Positions 16,713 through 26,438 are shown, counted from the first letter of the stretch. The stretch: 64,000 nt of DNA from Streptomyces rapamycinicus NRRL 5491 (GCF_024298965.1 NZ_CP085193.1:9300001-9364000), one strand, 5' to 3'. A program made the numbers and translations. Notes: a model not told the origin generated them from the sequence alone.

Positions 16713-18815
16713 CTACTCAGGCATGCTTTCCATGAGGGAGGAGAGGTCCTGTGCGATGTCTCCCTCATTCTCCTGCACCGATTGTGCGGCCCAGATCGTC
16801 TTTCCCCGCCTGGCATACCGAGTGCCCCAACTCCGGGTGAACTGCGCGACGAGCAGCAGACCGCGCCCTCCTTCGTCGGTGGTGCGCGCCCGGCGCAGAT
16901 GAGGAGAGGTGCTGTTGCCGTCGGAGACCTCGCAGATCAGGGACTGGTCTCTGATGAGACGTAGTTGGACGGGGGCGGATCCGTAGCGGATGGCGTTGGT
17001 GACCAGTTCGCTGGCCACCAGTTCTGTGGTGAACGTGAGGTGTTCCAGGCCCCATTCAACGAGCTGCCGCCTGACCAGGGCGCGGACCCCGGCGACCTCT
17101 CTTGATTCACCGTGAAGGTCCCAAACGGCGAGGCGGTCCGGGCCCAATGTGCGCAGGCGCGCGACCAGCAGGGTTGCATCGTCATCGGGGGCGGTGGTGG
17201 TCATGGTCTCCACCACGGCGTCACATATGGCTTCAGGCGTGAGGTCGGGGCGAGCCAGCACGCTGCGCAGCCGCTCGGGGTTTGCGGCACCGCCGTCCCG
17301 GTGGTCGAGGAGCCCGTCGGTGTACAGGGCGAGCGTTCCGCCCTCCGGGAGGGCGATCTCGCGGGCCTCGAACGGCAGGCTGCTTGCTCCCAGGGGCGGG
17401 CCCACTGGCAGGTCGACGGCCTCCGGCTTGCCGCCAGGCGCCGCGAGGAGCGGGGGAGGATGCCCGGCGGAGGCCAGGACGCAGCGTAGCGAGATCGGGT
17501 CGTAGACGGCGTAGAGACAGGTGGAACCAGCCGCCGACGTATCGAACGCCACGCCGCCGCCGTCGACGCCACGGTCGGGGGCATCGGTTCGGCTGGGCAC
17601 TCCCGTCACGCCATGGTCGCTGACGAAGCGGCACGCCTGGTCATTGAGGCGGTTGAGCAGTTCGTCCGGTTCCAGATCCAGATCCGCCAGCGTTCGCACG
17701 GCGGTGCGCAGTCGCCCCATGGTGACGGCGGCTTGCAGGCCGTCGCCCACGGCGTCGCCCATCACCAGGGCGACGCGGGCCCCGGAGAGCGGGATCACGT
17801 CGAACCAGTCCCCACCCAGCCCGTGCGGGCCGGAAGCGGGCATGTAGCGGGTGGCGACCTCCACTGCCTGCCGAGACTCGCTTCGCGGAAGCAGACTGCG
17901 CTGCAGCGCCAGGGCGGCGGCACGTTCGCACAGGTAACGGCGCGCGTTGTCGAGGCACGCTCCGGCACGGGCCGCCACCTGCTCCGCAAGGAGAAGGTCA
18001 TCCTCCCCGAACGGCTCCGGACGCGACCAACGCGCGAAGACAACCGTGCCCAGAGTGATGCCCCGGGCGGATAGCGGCATGATCATCTGCGAACCGCCCC
18101 CCGGCTCCGGTTCACGGAGGAGGACCGGCGAACCTTGGGCGAGGATACGAGGGGGAATCGCGCAGGGGCCGTTCCCGGAGTGGTTCGCTCCGGCCTCTGG
18201 CCCCACGCTCTGGCAGGCGACCCGGCGCAGCACCGCGTCCGCGGCGACGGGCCCAGGGGCCAGCTCCGAGCCGTCGAGCACGCTTCCCAGCAGATCGACC
18301 TGGGCCGAGTCCGCGAATTCCGGCACGGCGGCGTCGGCCAGTTCGTCCGCCGTCTGGACGAGGTCCAGCTCATTGCCGATACGGCTGCTCATGTCATTGA
18401 TCAGCGCCAACCGCTCACGCGCCCGGACCCGCTCGGTGACGTCGAGAATGACATGGCCTACCGCGAATGGCTCCCCCGCTGTGCTCACCAAGGGGAACAG
18501 TGACTCGGCCCAGACATGGTCGTCCTCATGTACCTGATCCGTACGCGGCCGTCCCGACTCCAGCACGTCACGCTGACGTCTCCGGATAGCCCCGCCCTCG
18601 GGACCGGGCATCGTGTCGCTGACGGTAAGTCCACGGCGACGGTCCGCGTCCGATAGGCCCGAGATACGTCGCAACTGAGCATTCTGCAACACGAAGTTCA
18701 GGTCGGAGTCGTACACACTGATGGCCACTGGCCCCTCGTCGAGCAAGGCGTCCATCAGAGCGCGCCGGTACCGCTGCTGCCTGTCGTTTCGACGATGCTT
18801 CCGCGAACGAGGCAT
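16713..18815 (-). CDS. PAS-GAF-SpoIIE phosphatase with C-terminal RsbW-type ATPase domain
   Basis: A 700-residue stress-signalling protein. Order: PAS sensor (about 20-140, ending VILDVTERVRARERL), GAF domain (about 145-300), PP2C/SpoIIE phosphatase (about 335-555, with GGDWFDVIPL, VMGDAVGDGLQAA and LYTDGLLDHRDGG metal motifs) and a GHKL ATPase of the anti-sigma-kinase type (about 570-690, ELVASELVTNAIRYG and GGRGLLLV). This is the streptomycete arrangement that dephosphorylates anti-anti-sigma factors and can also phosphorylate them in one chain. ATG at 18815. It stands alone in the integrated segment with no sigma or antagonist gene beside it, so its partners are presumably elsewhere in the genome. 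The first PAS contact residues suggest an intracellular signal. Confidence 0.88.
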   Translation of the reverse strand: MPRSRKHRRNDRQQRYRRALMDALLDEGPVAISVYDSDLNFVLQNAQLRRISGLSDADRRRGLTVSDTMPGPEGGAIRRRQRDVLESGRPRTDQVHEDDHVWAESLFPLVSTAGEPFAVGHVILDVTERVRARERLALINDMSSRIGNELDLVQTADELADAAVPEFADSAQVDLLGSVLDGSELAPGPVAADAVLRRVACQSVGPEAGANHSGNGPCAIPPRILAQGSPVLLREPEPGGGSQMIMPLSARGITLGTVVFARWSRPEPFGEDDLLLAEQVAARAGACLDNARRYLCERAAALALQRSLLPRSESRQAVEVATRYMPASGPHGLGGDWFDVIPLSGARVALVMGDAVGDGLQAAVTMGRLRTAVRTLADLDLEPDELLNRLNDQACRFVSDHGVTGVPSRTDAPDRGVDGGGVAFDTSAAGSTCLYAVYDPISLRCVLASAGHPPPLLAAPGGKPEAVDLPVGPPLGASSLPFEAREIALPEGGTLALYTDGLLDHRDGGAANPERLRSVLARPDLTPEAICDAVVETMTTTAPDDDATLLVARLRTLGPDRLAVWDLHGESREVAGVRALVRRQLVEWGLEHLTFTTELVASELVTNAIRYGSAPVQLRLIRDQSLICEVSDGNSTSPHLRRARTTDEGGRGLLLVAQFTRSWGTRYARRGKTIWAAQSVQENEGDIAQDLSSLMESMPE

Positions 18816-19222
18816 TCGAAGCTCACCCCATTAGGAACAACCAGATGCGGACGCGAATCTGGCCCACCGGCCGGTGGGCGAAAGCGACCACCTGGAGCGT
18901 TTCCGCCCCTACTCCAGCGACAGCCGAACCGGTAGACCCCACCGTGCTGACCCCACCTTTTCCACAGCATACCCGCGGCGCTGCATCCGCTCCGCCGCCG
19001 GCTCGCCTGCTCAAGGGGGCGACGTGATCTCCGCCCGAGGAGCCGAGCGGCCGTGCAGATCATGACAAATCGCGGGGATGTCGTGAACGCGCGTCCGAGG
19101 GTGCGTGCGCACGATGAAGCGAACTCTTTGCTTTTAGGCTGGGGTCGCGCCTTTGGCGGGGCCGCCTCGGGGGTGGCTGTACCGGCCGTCGGCCGATCTG
19201 CCGCCGGTTGCGGCGCCGCACC
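18816..19222. other. Intergenic region, no gene recognised
   Basis: About 400 bases between the phosphatase start and the end of the deacylase gene. It must contain the phosphatase promoter. No coding reading with family features, RNA or clear inverted repeat was recognised. Confidence 0.5.
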
Positions 19223-20833
19223 TCAGGGCACGTGCGCGGCCGGGGGCTTCTTCCGTAGCACCTTCCCCGGCCTGTTCGCCGAGAACACGCCGTCACGGAG
19301 CACTGGACTGCCATTGACGAGGACATGGCGCACACCGCGGGCGTAGGAGAGCGGTGCCTCGTAGGTGGCGGTGTCCGTGATCGTCGCGGGGTCGAAGACC
19401 GTGATGTCGGCGACCATGCCCTCGGCCAGTGTGCCGCGGTCGGTGAGGCCGAGGCGTGCGGCAGGGAGTGCGCTCATCTTGCGCACGGCCTGTGACAGAG
19501 TGAGGACACCGCGATCCCGGGTGTACTGCGCCAGGGCGCGGGCGAAAGCTCCGAAGTGGCGCGGGTGCGGGTGTCCGCCGCCAGTCAGGTCCAGTTCCCA
19601 TCCGTCGCTGACGACAGCGCTGTTCCGGTGACGCAGAACGGTCTCGACGTCGGCCTCGGACATCGCGTGGTTGACGATCCACACCTCCCCTCCGTGGCCG
19701 CGCAGCACGTCGAGGGAGACCTCAGCGGGGTGACGACCCTCGGCGGTGGCGATCTCCCGGATGGAGGAGCCCACCCACTCCGAGTAGCGGCCCGGAACCA
19801 TGGCGGCGAGGACGGTGCCCTCGGGAAGGAAGGTGCGTCCGATCTTGGCGCGCAGTTCCGCGGCGATCGCCTCGCGTGTTTCCCGGTCCTCCAGTCGTGC
19901 GAGCAGCGCTTCCAGGCCGCCATCCAGCGCCCAGTCGGGCAGCCGGGAGGTGAGCCGGGTCGAGGACGCCGCGTACGGGTAGACGTCGCACGCCACGTCC
20001 AGACCTTCCGCGGCTGCGGAGTCGATGAGGGTGAGCGCTTCGTGCACCTTGCCGTGATTGGCCGGTCCCATGGCCTTGAGGTGTGAGATCTGCAGGCGAA
20101 CGCCGCTGCGGCGGGCGGTCTCGAGGGCCTCGACAACGGCCTCGATGAGGTGATCCCCCTCGTCCCGCATGTGGGTGCTGTAGAGCAGTCCAGCCCGTCG
20201 CGCCTCGGTGGCGAGCAGCACGATCTCGTCGGTGTCGGCGAACGATCCGGGGGCGTATATCAGTCCGGTGGAGAGGCCGAACACGCCCTGCTCGGCGGCT
20301 TCGGCGAGCAGCTTGTGCATGGTGGCCGTCTCTTCGGATGTCGGGGGGCGCAGCTCCGTACCGAGGGCGGCGATGCGGAGGGTCGCGTGGCCGACCAACG
20401 CCGCGAGGTTGACGCGCGGGGCGGCCGCCTCCACTTCGCGGGCGAAGCCGTCGAAGTCCTCCCACGGCATCTCGGCGCTGCTGCTGCCTCCGCGGGCGAG
20501 CGTCGTGTCGTGTTCGTGGCGCCGCGCGGGGTTGATCGGAAAGGGAGATGTGCCGCAGTTGCCGGTGACGATGGTGGTCACGCCCTGCCGGATGCAGGAT
20601 TCGGCAGCGGGCGCGTCACGTATCGTGAAGTCGGCATGCGAGTGCAGGTCAATGAAGCCCGGTGCGACCACCTGGCCGGCACAGTCGATCACCTCGCGGG
20701 CGGTGGCGCCGGACGGGGCGTCGCCGACGAACACAATCCTGTCGCCCCGGATACCGACATCCGCGCGCCGTCCGGGCTCTCCGGTGCCGTCCACGACGGT
20801 TCCCCCGACGGCGAGCACATCAAGCTCGAGCAA
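19223..20833 (-). CDS. N-acyl-D-amino-acid deacylase (D-aminoacylase)
   Basis: A 536-residue amidohydrolase-superfamily enzyme that hydrolyses N-acyl-D-amino acids to the free D-amino acid and a carboxylate. Motifs in order: N-terminal beta-sandwich start GGTVVDGTGEPGRRADVGI, the metal motif GFIDLHSHADF, the GNCG cysteine ligand typical of D-aminoacylases, LVGHATLR, FGLSTGLIYAPGSFA, LYSTHMRDEG, VRLQISHLKAMG, the late DGWEL Asp and the C-terminal GTLAEGMVADITVFDP. TTG at 20833 is chosen because GGAGG lies 7 bases upstream and gives the normal N terminus. It is the last gene of a three-gene operon, 50 bases after the permease. No signal peptide, so it acts on imported substrate. Confidence 0.9.
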   Translation of the reverse strand: MLELDVLAVGGTVVDGTGEPGRRADVGIRGDRIVFVGDAPSGATAREVIDCAGQVVAPGFIDLHSHADFTIRDAPAAESCIRQGVTTIVTGNCGTSPFPINPARRHEHDTTLARGGSSSAEMPWEDFDGFAREVEAAAPRVNLAALVGHATLRIAALGTELRPPTSEETATMHKLLAEAAEQGVFGLSTGLIYAPGSFADTDEIVLLATEARRAGLLYSTHMRDEGDHLIEAVVEALETARRSGVRLQISHLKAMGPANHGKVHEALTLIDSAAAEGLDVACDVYPYAASSTRLTSRLPDWALDGGLEALLARLEDRETREAIAAELRAKIGRTFLPEGTVLAAMVPGRYSEWVGSSIREIATAEGRHPAEVSLDVLRGHGGEVWIVNHAMSEADVETVLRHRNSAVVSDGWELDLTGGGHPHPRHFGAFARALAQYTRDRGVLTLSQAVRKMSALPAARLGLTDRGTLAEGMVADITVFDPATITDTATYEAPLSYARGVRHVLVNGSPVLRDGVFSANRPGKVLRKKPPAAHVP

Positions 20834-20883
20834 CTCTTCTCCTCCATATGCGACGTGTGATGCAGGACTCGGGCGGGTGCGTC

Positions 20884-22311
20884 TCAGACCAGCAACGTCA
20901 GGATCAGGCCGTACATGACCGCGGCGGGGATGAGCACCTGCCAGCCGACCGAGAGCAGCGTCCTGAGGCGGGTGGCTTCGGCGAAGCCGAGGGCGGACAT
21001 CATGTTGGGGTTGGGGAAAGGGCCGTAGGTGTCGGCTTTGGAACCCCACAGATAGGTCACAGCCCACGTGGCGGGGGTGAGCCCGAGGCTGGTGCCGAGT
21101 GGACCGAACACGTTGTTCAGCAGCACCACGTGTGCGGCGGTAGCGCCCGGGACGCCCAGCCAACCGAGCAGCGCCACCGCTATGGCGAACGACAGCGCCG
21201 GCAGGTCGTGCAGCTGCGGGCCGAACGAGTCCAGGAGGACGTCGTACGGCTTGAGTTCGTTGACCATCTGGAAGAACGCGGCGAGTATCCAGAACAGCAG
21301 GAAGGTCTCCACCATCCGTCCCGCGCCGCGGCACAGCGCGTCGATGGTGTCCCTCACGGACAACCCGCCGGCCATGGCGGTGACCACGGCCATCACTGGG
21401 AGGGCCAACAAGGGGAAGGCGGTGCCTCCCTTGCTCATCGTGGCGTAGGCCACCGAGACCACGAGGACTACCGCGAATGCCCAGGTGGCGCGCACGGTAC
21501 GGGGCCCAGGGGCTTGCTCGTCCGCTCCGGGCAGGTCGTCTTCGTAGAGGTCGTCGCCGCCAAGTGCCGAGCGGCGCTGCACACGCGGCACGACGATCAT
21601 TGAGAGCAGCAGGGACAGCAGGGCGAGGGGGCCCGCGGCGACGAGGACATAGGTCCCGTACTCCACTCCGGAGGCGTCCAGGATCGCGATGTTCGACCCG
21701 GCGAAGGGGGCCAGCGCCAGCCCCGCACAGCCGCCCAGGAACATCATGCTGGCCGTCGCTGAGCGTGTGAAACCGGCACGTGCTGCAATGGGGATGAGGA
21801 TCGGTGCGGCGATCGCCAGCGCACCGGCGAGCGTGCCGAGCGCGAAGACCAGTACCAGGCAGGACATCATCACGCCGAGTTGGATCGCCAGTTGGCTGTC
21901 CCGCCGGACGACGCGCATGACGCCGCGGACCAGGAGGTCCGCGGCTCCTGTCTGCCGCAGTACCTCACCCAGGCCGGAGCCCAGCAGGCAGATGACGCCG
22001 ATGACGGTCACCGTGTCACCGAGCGCGCTGCCAAGGAGGATGCCGACGTCCGTGGGCGGACGTTGCGCGAGGACGACCCCGGCCAGCAGGGAGATCACGG
22101 TGGCCAGCAGGAGATTCATGCCGCACAGCGAGAGCACCGCGTAAAGGACGATCGGGAGCAGACCCCAGATCGTCGGGGTGTGCACCAGGAAACCGAGCAC
22201 CAGCGCGGCGATCAGGCCGGCTCCCGCGATGGCGTACTGCGTGACCGTCCGCAGCGAGCGTCCGCGCCGGGGCGCGGCCGCGGCAGCGGGGGGGGTCTTG
22301 GTCATCGACAT
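20884..22311 (-). CDS. GntP-like permease (proton symporter family)
   Basis: A 475-residue integral membrane protein with about 12 hydrophobic segments and motifs resembling the gluconate/GntP-type ion transporter superfamily: GLLPIVLYAVLSL, LGSALGDTVTVIG, LGTLAGALAIAAPILIPIA, FLGGCAGLALAPFAGSN and the late WLGVPGATAAHVVLLNN. A charged cytoplasmic loop (about 250-275) splits two halves. Members move organic acids with protons. Placed between a PLP decarboxylase and a D-aminoacylase, it most likely imports the acylated amino acid. Its ATG at 22311 overlaps the decarboxylase stop by 10 bases, indicating translational coupling. Exact substrate is inference. Confidence 0.8.
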   Translation of the reverse strand: MSMTKTPPAAAAAPRRGRSLRTVTQYAIAGAGLIAALVLGFLVHTPTIWGLLPIVLYAVLSLCGMNLLLATVISLLAGVVLAQRPPTDVGILLGSALGDTVTVIGVICLLGSGLGEVLRQTGAADLLVRGVMRVVRRDSQLAIQLGVMMSCLVLVFALGTLAGALAIAAPILIPIAARAGFTRSATASMMFLGGCAGLALAPFAGSNIAILDASGVEYGTYVLVAAGPLALLSLLLSMIVVPRVQRRSALGGDDLYEDDLPGADEQAPGPRTVRATWAFAVVLVVSVAYATMSKGGTAFPLLALPVMAVVTAMAGGLSVRDTIDALCRGAGRMVETFLLFWILAAFFQMVNELKPYDVLLDSFGPQLHDLPALSFAIAVALLGWLGVPGATAAHVVLLNNVFGPLGTSLGLTPATWAVTYLWGSKADTYGPFPNPNMMSALGFAEATRLRTLLSVGWQVLIPAAVMYGLILTLLV

Positions 22312-23807
22312 GGTGCGCTCCGGACCTCGTGGTCATCGCGGTCGTTGATCGTGGTCCCTGGCGGGCTGGGGGGAGCGGTCAAGGAGACGGGTGGGCCGGC
22401 GGCCGGTGTCGTGCGGTCCGGCCTACCAAGGGAGAGGAGGGCGTCCGCCTGGTCGGCGCCGCTCTCGGCGAGGATCTCCTCGAGGGACTGCTCCGGGCGG
22501 ACCGTGGCGAACCGTATGGCCGGTCCCTGAGTGGTGAAGCCGTGCACGCCGGGCCGGGCGAGGCTGTTGTACGACCATGGCGTGGAGAAGTAGTAGCCGC
22601 CGGTGTCGTGGAGCACTAGGACGTCTCCCGATTCCAGCTCGGGCAGTTCGACTCCGCGGGCCACGAGGTCACCGGCGAAGCAACATGGTCCCGCGACGTC
22701 CTGCACACGCGGCGCCCCACGTTTGGGCCGCCCCTCGGCGTCGTACACCCCGACCCGCAGTGGCCACGCCTGTGGCATGAAGACGGTGCGGGTCGCGACG
22801 TGGGCTCCGGCGTGCGTCAACGCGATCCGGCGGCCGCCGGTGTCCTTGGTGTACTCCACGACCGCGGCGATGAAGCCGTTCTTGGCCACGAGCGAGCGCC
22901 CGAACTCCGTCACCAGCGAATAGCGTCCGTCGAAGAGCCCCGGCACACTGGTCCTCAGCTGCTCGACATAGTCCGCGTAAGAAGGGCGGATCTCGTCGTC
23001 GTCGAAGTTGACCGGCAGGCCGCCGCCGATGTCCAGGCTGGTGACCTGCTGCCGACCTGCCGCGGTGTTGATCTCCTCCGCGAGTTCGTACGCAGCGCGC
23101 ACCCCTTCGCCGATCAGTTCCAGGGAACATCCCTGTGATCCCACGTGCACATGCACTCGGGTGAGCCAGGAGCGCCCGGCGAACGCGCCGAGGATGCGCC
23201 GCCGGGCTCCGGTGTCCTGCAGCGGAACACCGAACTTGGAGCTCCGCGACGCGGTGCTCATGGCGTCAATCGACCCGGCGCCGACCTGCGGGTTGATCCG
23301 CAAACCGCACACCGAGGAGCTGTCACCTGCCGAGAGCAGTGTCCCGATCCGGTCCAGCTCGGCGAAGTTGTCGGCGTTGACCGCTACGCCCAGGGAGAGC
23401 GCGTGCGCCAGCTCGGCTTGTGTCTTGGCCGGTGAGTCCAGAACGATCCGCTCCGGCGAGAAACCCGCGGCAAGGGCTTGCGCCAGCTCACCCGGGCTGG
23501 CGACCTCGCATCCCATGCCGGACCGAGCGAGCAGACGCAGCACGGGGACCAAGGACGCGGCCTTGGCGGCGAATGTGTGCAGGACCGGGGCATCACCGAA
23601 CGCCTCCCGCAGATATCGCACGGACTCCCGGACGCCGTCAGCGTCGAAGAAGCCCGCGACCAGGTGGTCGGCGCCGATCAGACCTGCACGGACCGCTTCG
23701 CGGACAACCCCGTCGCGCCGGCCGGGATCGACCCGGCGGTATGTCCCGGAGCCGCCCGTGCCGCTGACTCGTCCTTCCCCGCTGTTCTTGTCGTCGTGCG
23801 CATACAT
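22302..23807 (-). CDS. Fold-type III PLP-dependent amino-acid decarboxylase (LysA/ODC-like)
   Basis: A 501-residue enzyme of the diaminopimelate/ornithine decarboxylase family. The PLP lysine is K82 in HTFAAKA. Other motifs: GCEVASPGEL, HVHVGSQG near 219-226, the glycine-rich DIGGGLPV phosphate loop and a C-terminal GPCCFAGDLV that replaces the DAP-decarboxylase CESxD motif, keeping the cysteine but not the glutamate. The closing GGYYFSTPWSYN replaces GAYxxxMSSxYN. These changes argue against diaminopimelate as substrate. Start ATG 23807 has AGGAGG 11 bases upstream. First gene of the operon with permease and D-aminoacylase, so a D-amino-acid decarboxylase role is plausible (DAP decarboxylases act at a D-centre). 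Not the housekeeping lysA, judging by context. Confidence 0.82.
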   Translation of the reverse strand: MYAHDDKNSGEGRVSGTGGSGTYRRVDPGRRDGVVREAVRAGLIGADHLVAGFFDADGVRESVRYLREAFGDAPVLHTFAAKAASLVPVLRLLARSGMGCEVASPGELAQALAAGFSPERIVLDSPAKTQAELAHALSLGVAVNADNFAELDRIGTLLSAGDSSSVCGLRINPQVGAGSIDAMSTASRSSKFGVPLQDTGARRRILGAFAGRSWLTRVHVHVGSQGCSLELIGEGVRAAYELAEEINTAAGRQQVTSLDIGGGLPVNFDDDEIRPSYADYVEQLRTSVPGLFDGRYSLVTEFGRSLVAKNGFIAAVVEYTKDTGGRRIALTHAGAHVATRTVFMPQAWPLRVGVYDAEGRPKRGAPRVQDVAGPCCFAGDLVARGVELPELESGDVLVLHDTGGYYFSTPWSYNSLARPGVHGFTTQGPAIRFATVRPEQSLEEILAESGADQADALLSLGRPDRTTPAAGPPVSLTAPPSPPGTTINDRDDHEVRSAPCR

Positions 23808-23902
23808 GTCGACCGCGACCTCCTGTGAAGCACCCGTGGCGTGCACCAGAGTCGAGGAACTCCACGAGAAGTCGTCACATACGCGGGAAAACGTCACGTC
23901 CA

Positions 23903-23915
23903 CACGTTGAACGTG
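23903..23915. promoter_or_regulatory. Palindromic candidate operator between AsnC-type regulator and decarboxylase operon
   Basis: CACGTT-G-AACGTG is a perfect 6+1+6 palindrome in the 145-base divergent promoter region (23808-23952), surrounded by further ACGT steps. Lrp/AsnC regulators usually bind imperfect palindromes near their own gene, so it could control both directions. Confidence 0.5.
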
Positions 23916-23952
23916 GGTAGGCGCCCAGGAATCCATGTGGTAGAGACGTGGT

Positions 23953-24978
23953 GTGGTGCAGGATATCGTCGACGAAAGAGACCTGGCGCTGGTCAACGCG
24001 TTGCAGGTCACCCCTCGCGCCTCCTGGGCTCAACTGGGGCAGGCCCTGGACTTGGACCCCATGACGGTCGCGCGCCGCTGGGGGCGCCTGTGCGGCACCG
24101 GACTGGCCTGGGTCACCTGTGTCGCCGGGCCGGCGCTGCACGGTGATTTCTGCATGGCCTACATCGAGATCGAGTGCGGACCGGGGCAGCTGGAGGCAGT
24201 GGCGGCGACGCTCAGTGCCGAGCGCCCTGTCCGTTATGTCCACCACATCACGGGCCCGTACGGTCTACTGGTCGTGATCGCGCTGAGGACGCCCGCGGCG
24301 GTGTCCGCCTACTTGCGCCACACGATCGACCGTCTGCCCGGTGTGCGGTCGTCCCGAGTGGAGATGCGGACCGTGGGATACAGCGAGGCGAGCCGGTGGC
24401 GGCTGCGCAGTCTGGAGCGGTCGCAGCAGCACGTGCTCGAGTCGCTCGGGACGCTGCCCGCGGCAGTGGGCGGGGCACGGGTGGATGCCACGGATCAGGA
24501 GCTGTACCGGCTGCTGCACGAGGACGGCCGCATGCCGTTCACCGTGCTGGCCGACCGTGCCGGGATCAGCGAGCCCACCGCGCGCCGCCGCGTCAAACGG
24601 CTGCTCGCGAGTCGGCTGCTGCGGCTACGCTGCGAGGTGGCGCAGTCCATATCGGGCTCGCCGGTGACCGCGGTGTGCTGGGCGAGCGTCCCGTCGCAGC
24701 ACCTGGAGCCCGCGGCGCGCTCATTGACGGCGCTCCAGGACGTCCGGCTATGTTGCGGCTTGACAGGGCGCCGCAACCTGCTGTTGATGGTCTGGTTGCG
24801 GACGCTCGGCGATCTGCCGCGGCTGGAGGCGCTGATCGCCGAACGTTCCCCCCATGTGACCATCGTCGATCGGGCCACCTGCCTTCACACCGTCAAGCAG
24901 ATGGGCCGACTGCTGAATGCTGAGGGACGAAGCATCGGCAATGTGGCGCCCAATGTCGAGGTGCTGGCGGAGTCCTGA
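23953..24978 (+). CDS. Tandem Lrp/AsnC-family transcriptional regulator
   Basis: A 341-residue regulator built from two AsnC units. The first winged helix (about 8-60, LVNALQVTPRASWAQLGQALDLDPMTVARRW) is followed by a RAM-like ligand domain (about 70-150). A second helix-turn-helix (about 178-235, LYRLLHEDGRMPFTVLADRAGISEPTARRRVKRL) is followed by another ligand-binding domain. Fused double AsnC proteins are a known actinobacterial form and normally sense an amino acid. GTG at 23953 (or the adjacent GTG at 23956). Divergent from the decarboxylase-permease-deacylase operon, of which it is the likely regulator and ligand sensor. Confidence 0.87.
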   Translation: MVQDIVDERDLALVNALQVTPRASWAQLGQALDLDPMTVARRWGRLCGTGLAWVTCVAGPALHGDFCMAYIEIECGPGQLEAVAATLSAERPVRYVHHITGPYGLLVVIALRTPAAVSAYLRHTIDRLPGVRSSRVEMRTVGYSEASRWRLRSLERSQQHVLESLGTLPAAVGGARVDATDQELYRLLHEDGRMPFTVLADRAGISEPTARRRVKRLLASRLLRLRCEVAQSISGSPVTAVCWASVPSQHLEPAARSLTALQDVRLCCGLTGRRNLLLMVWLRTLGDLPRLEALIAERSPHVTIVDRATCLHTVKQMGRLLNAEGRSIGNVAPNVEVLAES

Positions 24979-25243
24979 CAGGGATGGGATGCGGTAGGCG
25001 TCGGGGGTCCGGTCTGTGCGGCGGTCGCCCGGTCCATTCGGCAGCGGGGCCATGGCGCATTGGCGGAGTCCTCGGTTGCTCCTCTGCGCGGCGCCGTCTC
25101 GCGGCCGATGTCATCCGTCCTGTGACCGCTTGGGCCTGGCTCGCACATGCATGCGCTCTCCCTTGTCAACGGACACTGCTGGGCTCTGTCGCGGTTTTCG
25201 TGAAACTTGAGATGTCGATCTTGGCGGCTCGTGATCATTCCGG

Positions 25244-26437
25244 GTGTCCGTTGATGATCTGCTTGCCGTCCTCTTCCCTCACTTCGCCCTCCTGCACGTC
25301 GGGTTGGTCCGGGTGACGGGCCGTACCGTCCGGATCCAGGCGAGAGGGCGGGAGCCGTCGGCGGTCTGTCCCGGCTGTGGCGCGGTGTCGGAGCGGGTGC
25401 ACAGCGGCTACGAGCGGAAGATGTCCGACGCCGCGATATCAAGCCAGCAGACCGTACTTCACCTGCGGGTTCGCCGATTCTTCTGCGTCAGCTCGGACTG
25501 CCCGAAGAAGACGTTCGCCGAGCAGATCCCGGGGCTGACCTTCCGGCACGGCCGCTGCACCACGCTGTTACGCACCATCCGGGAGGCCATCGCACTGGCC
25601 CTCGGAGGCCGAGCCGGCGCCCGCCTCACCGAGCTCCAGGCGATCGGCGTCGGCAAGGACGCGATGCTGCGGCTCATCCGTGCCCTGCCTGACCCCGAGG
25701 TCGGCCCGGTGCGGGTCCTGGGCGTCGACGACTTCGCACTCAAGCGCGGCCACCACTACGGCACTGTTCTGATCGACATGGAAAACCGCAGGCCAGTGGG
25801 CCTGCTGCCCGAACGCTCCGCCGACGCGCTGGCCAGCTGGCTCACCCACCACCCAGGCGTCGAAGTCATCTGTCGTGACCGGGCCCGCTACTACGCCGAA
25901 GGCGCCGATCAGGGCGCCGCCGACGCGGTCCAGGTCGCCGATCGCTTCCACTTGTGGCAGAACCTCGGCGACGCCGCCGAGCGGCTCGTCGCCCAGCTCC
26001 GGCCGCAGTGGGTCCCGCCCCCGCCGGAGAAACCGGAGGTCACCGTACCGGAGAAGCCTGAGGGACTACGGGCCCAGCGCATCCGCGAACGTCACGCCGC
26101 AGTCCACGCGCTGATGGACAAGGGGATGGGCATCGGCCAGATCGTCGCCGAACTCCGTCTCGACCCGAAGACCATCCGCAAGAATATGCGCGCAGCCACG
26201 GCGGACGAGCTGATCGGTGCCAGCCCCACTGGTCGACAGAGCAGCCTCGATGGCCATGCCGCCTACCTCGCCGCCCGCTGGGCCGAGGGCTGCACCAGCA
26301 CCAGCCGCCTCCACCGCGAACTCGCCGACCGCGGACTGTCTGTCAGCGAACGGACGGTCCGCCGCTTCCTCTTGCGGCTCCAGGAAAACACCAAACCCGC
26401 TACCCGGCCGCCCGTCCCGAAGGCCCGCGAGGTGACC
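25244..26437 (+). pseudogene. ISL3-family transposase, 3' end lost
   Basis: About 398 residues from GTG 25244. Features: CPGCGAVSERVHSGYERKM zinc finger, FFCVSSDCPKKTFAEQIPG second Cys pair, then the DDE core beginning VRVLGVDDFALKRGHHYGT (first Asp) and VICRDRARYYAEGADQGAADAVQVADRFHLWQNL (second Asp region). The open frame then runs into the IS inserted at 26439, so roughly the last quarter including the catalytic Glu is missing. Upstream bases near 25182-25205 (GGCTCTGTCGCGGTTTTCG) look like its left terminus. Confidence 0.85.
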
Positions 26438-26438
26438 T

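Noticed and set aside
22302..23807. Housekeeping diaminopimelate decarboxylase (lysA)
   Set aside because: The CESxD and C-terminal substrate motifs are altered, and the gene lies in a catabolic-looking operon on a mobile element.
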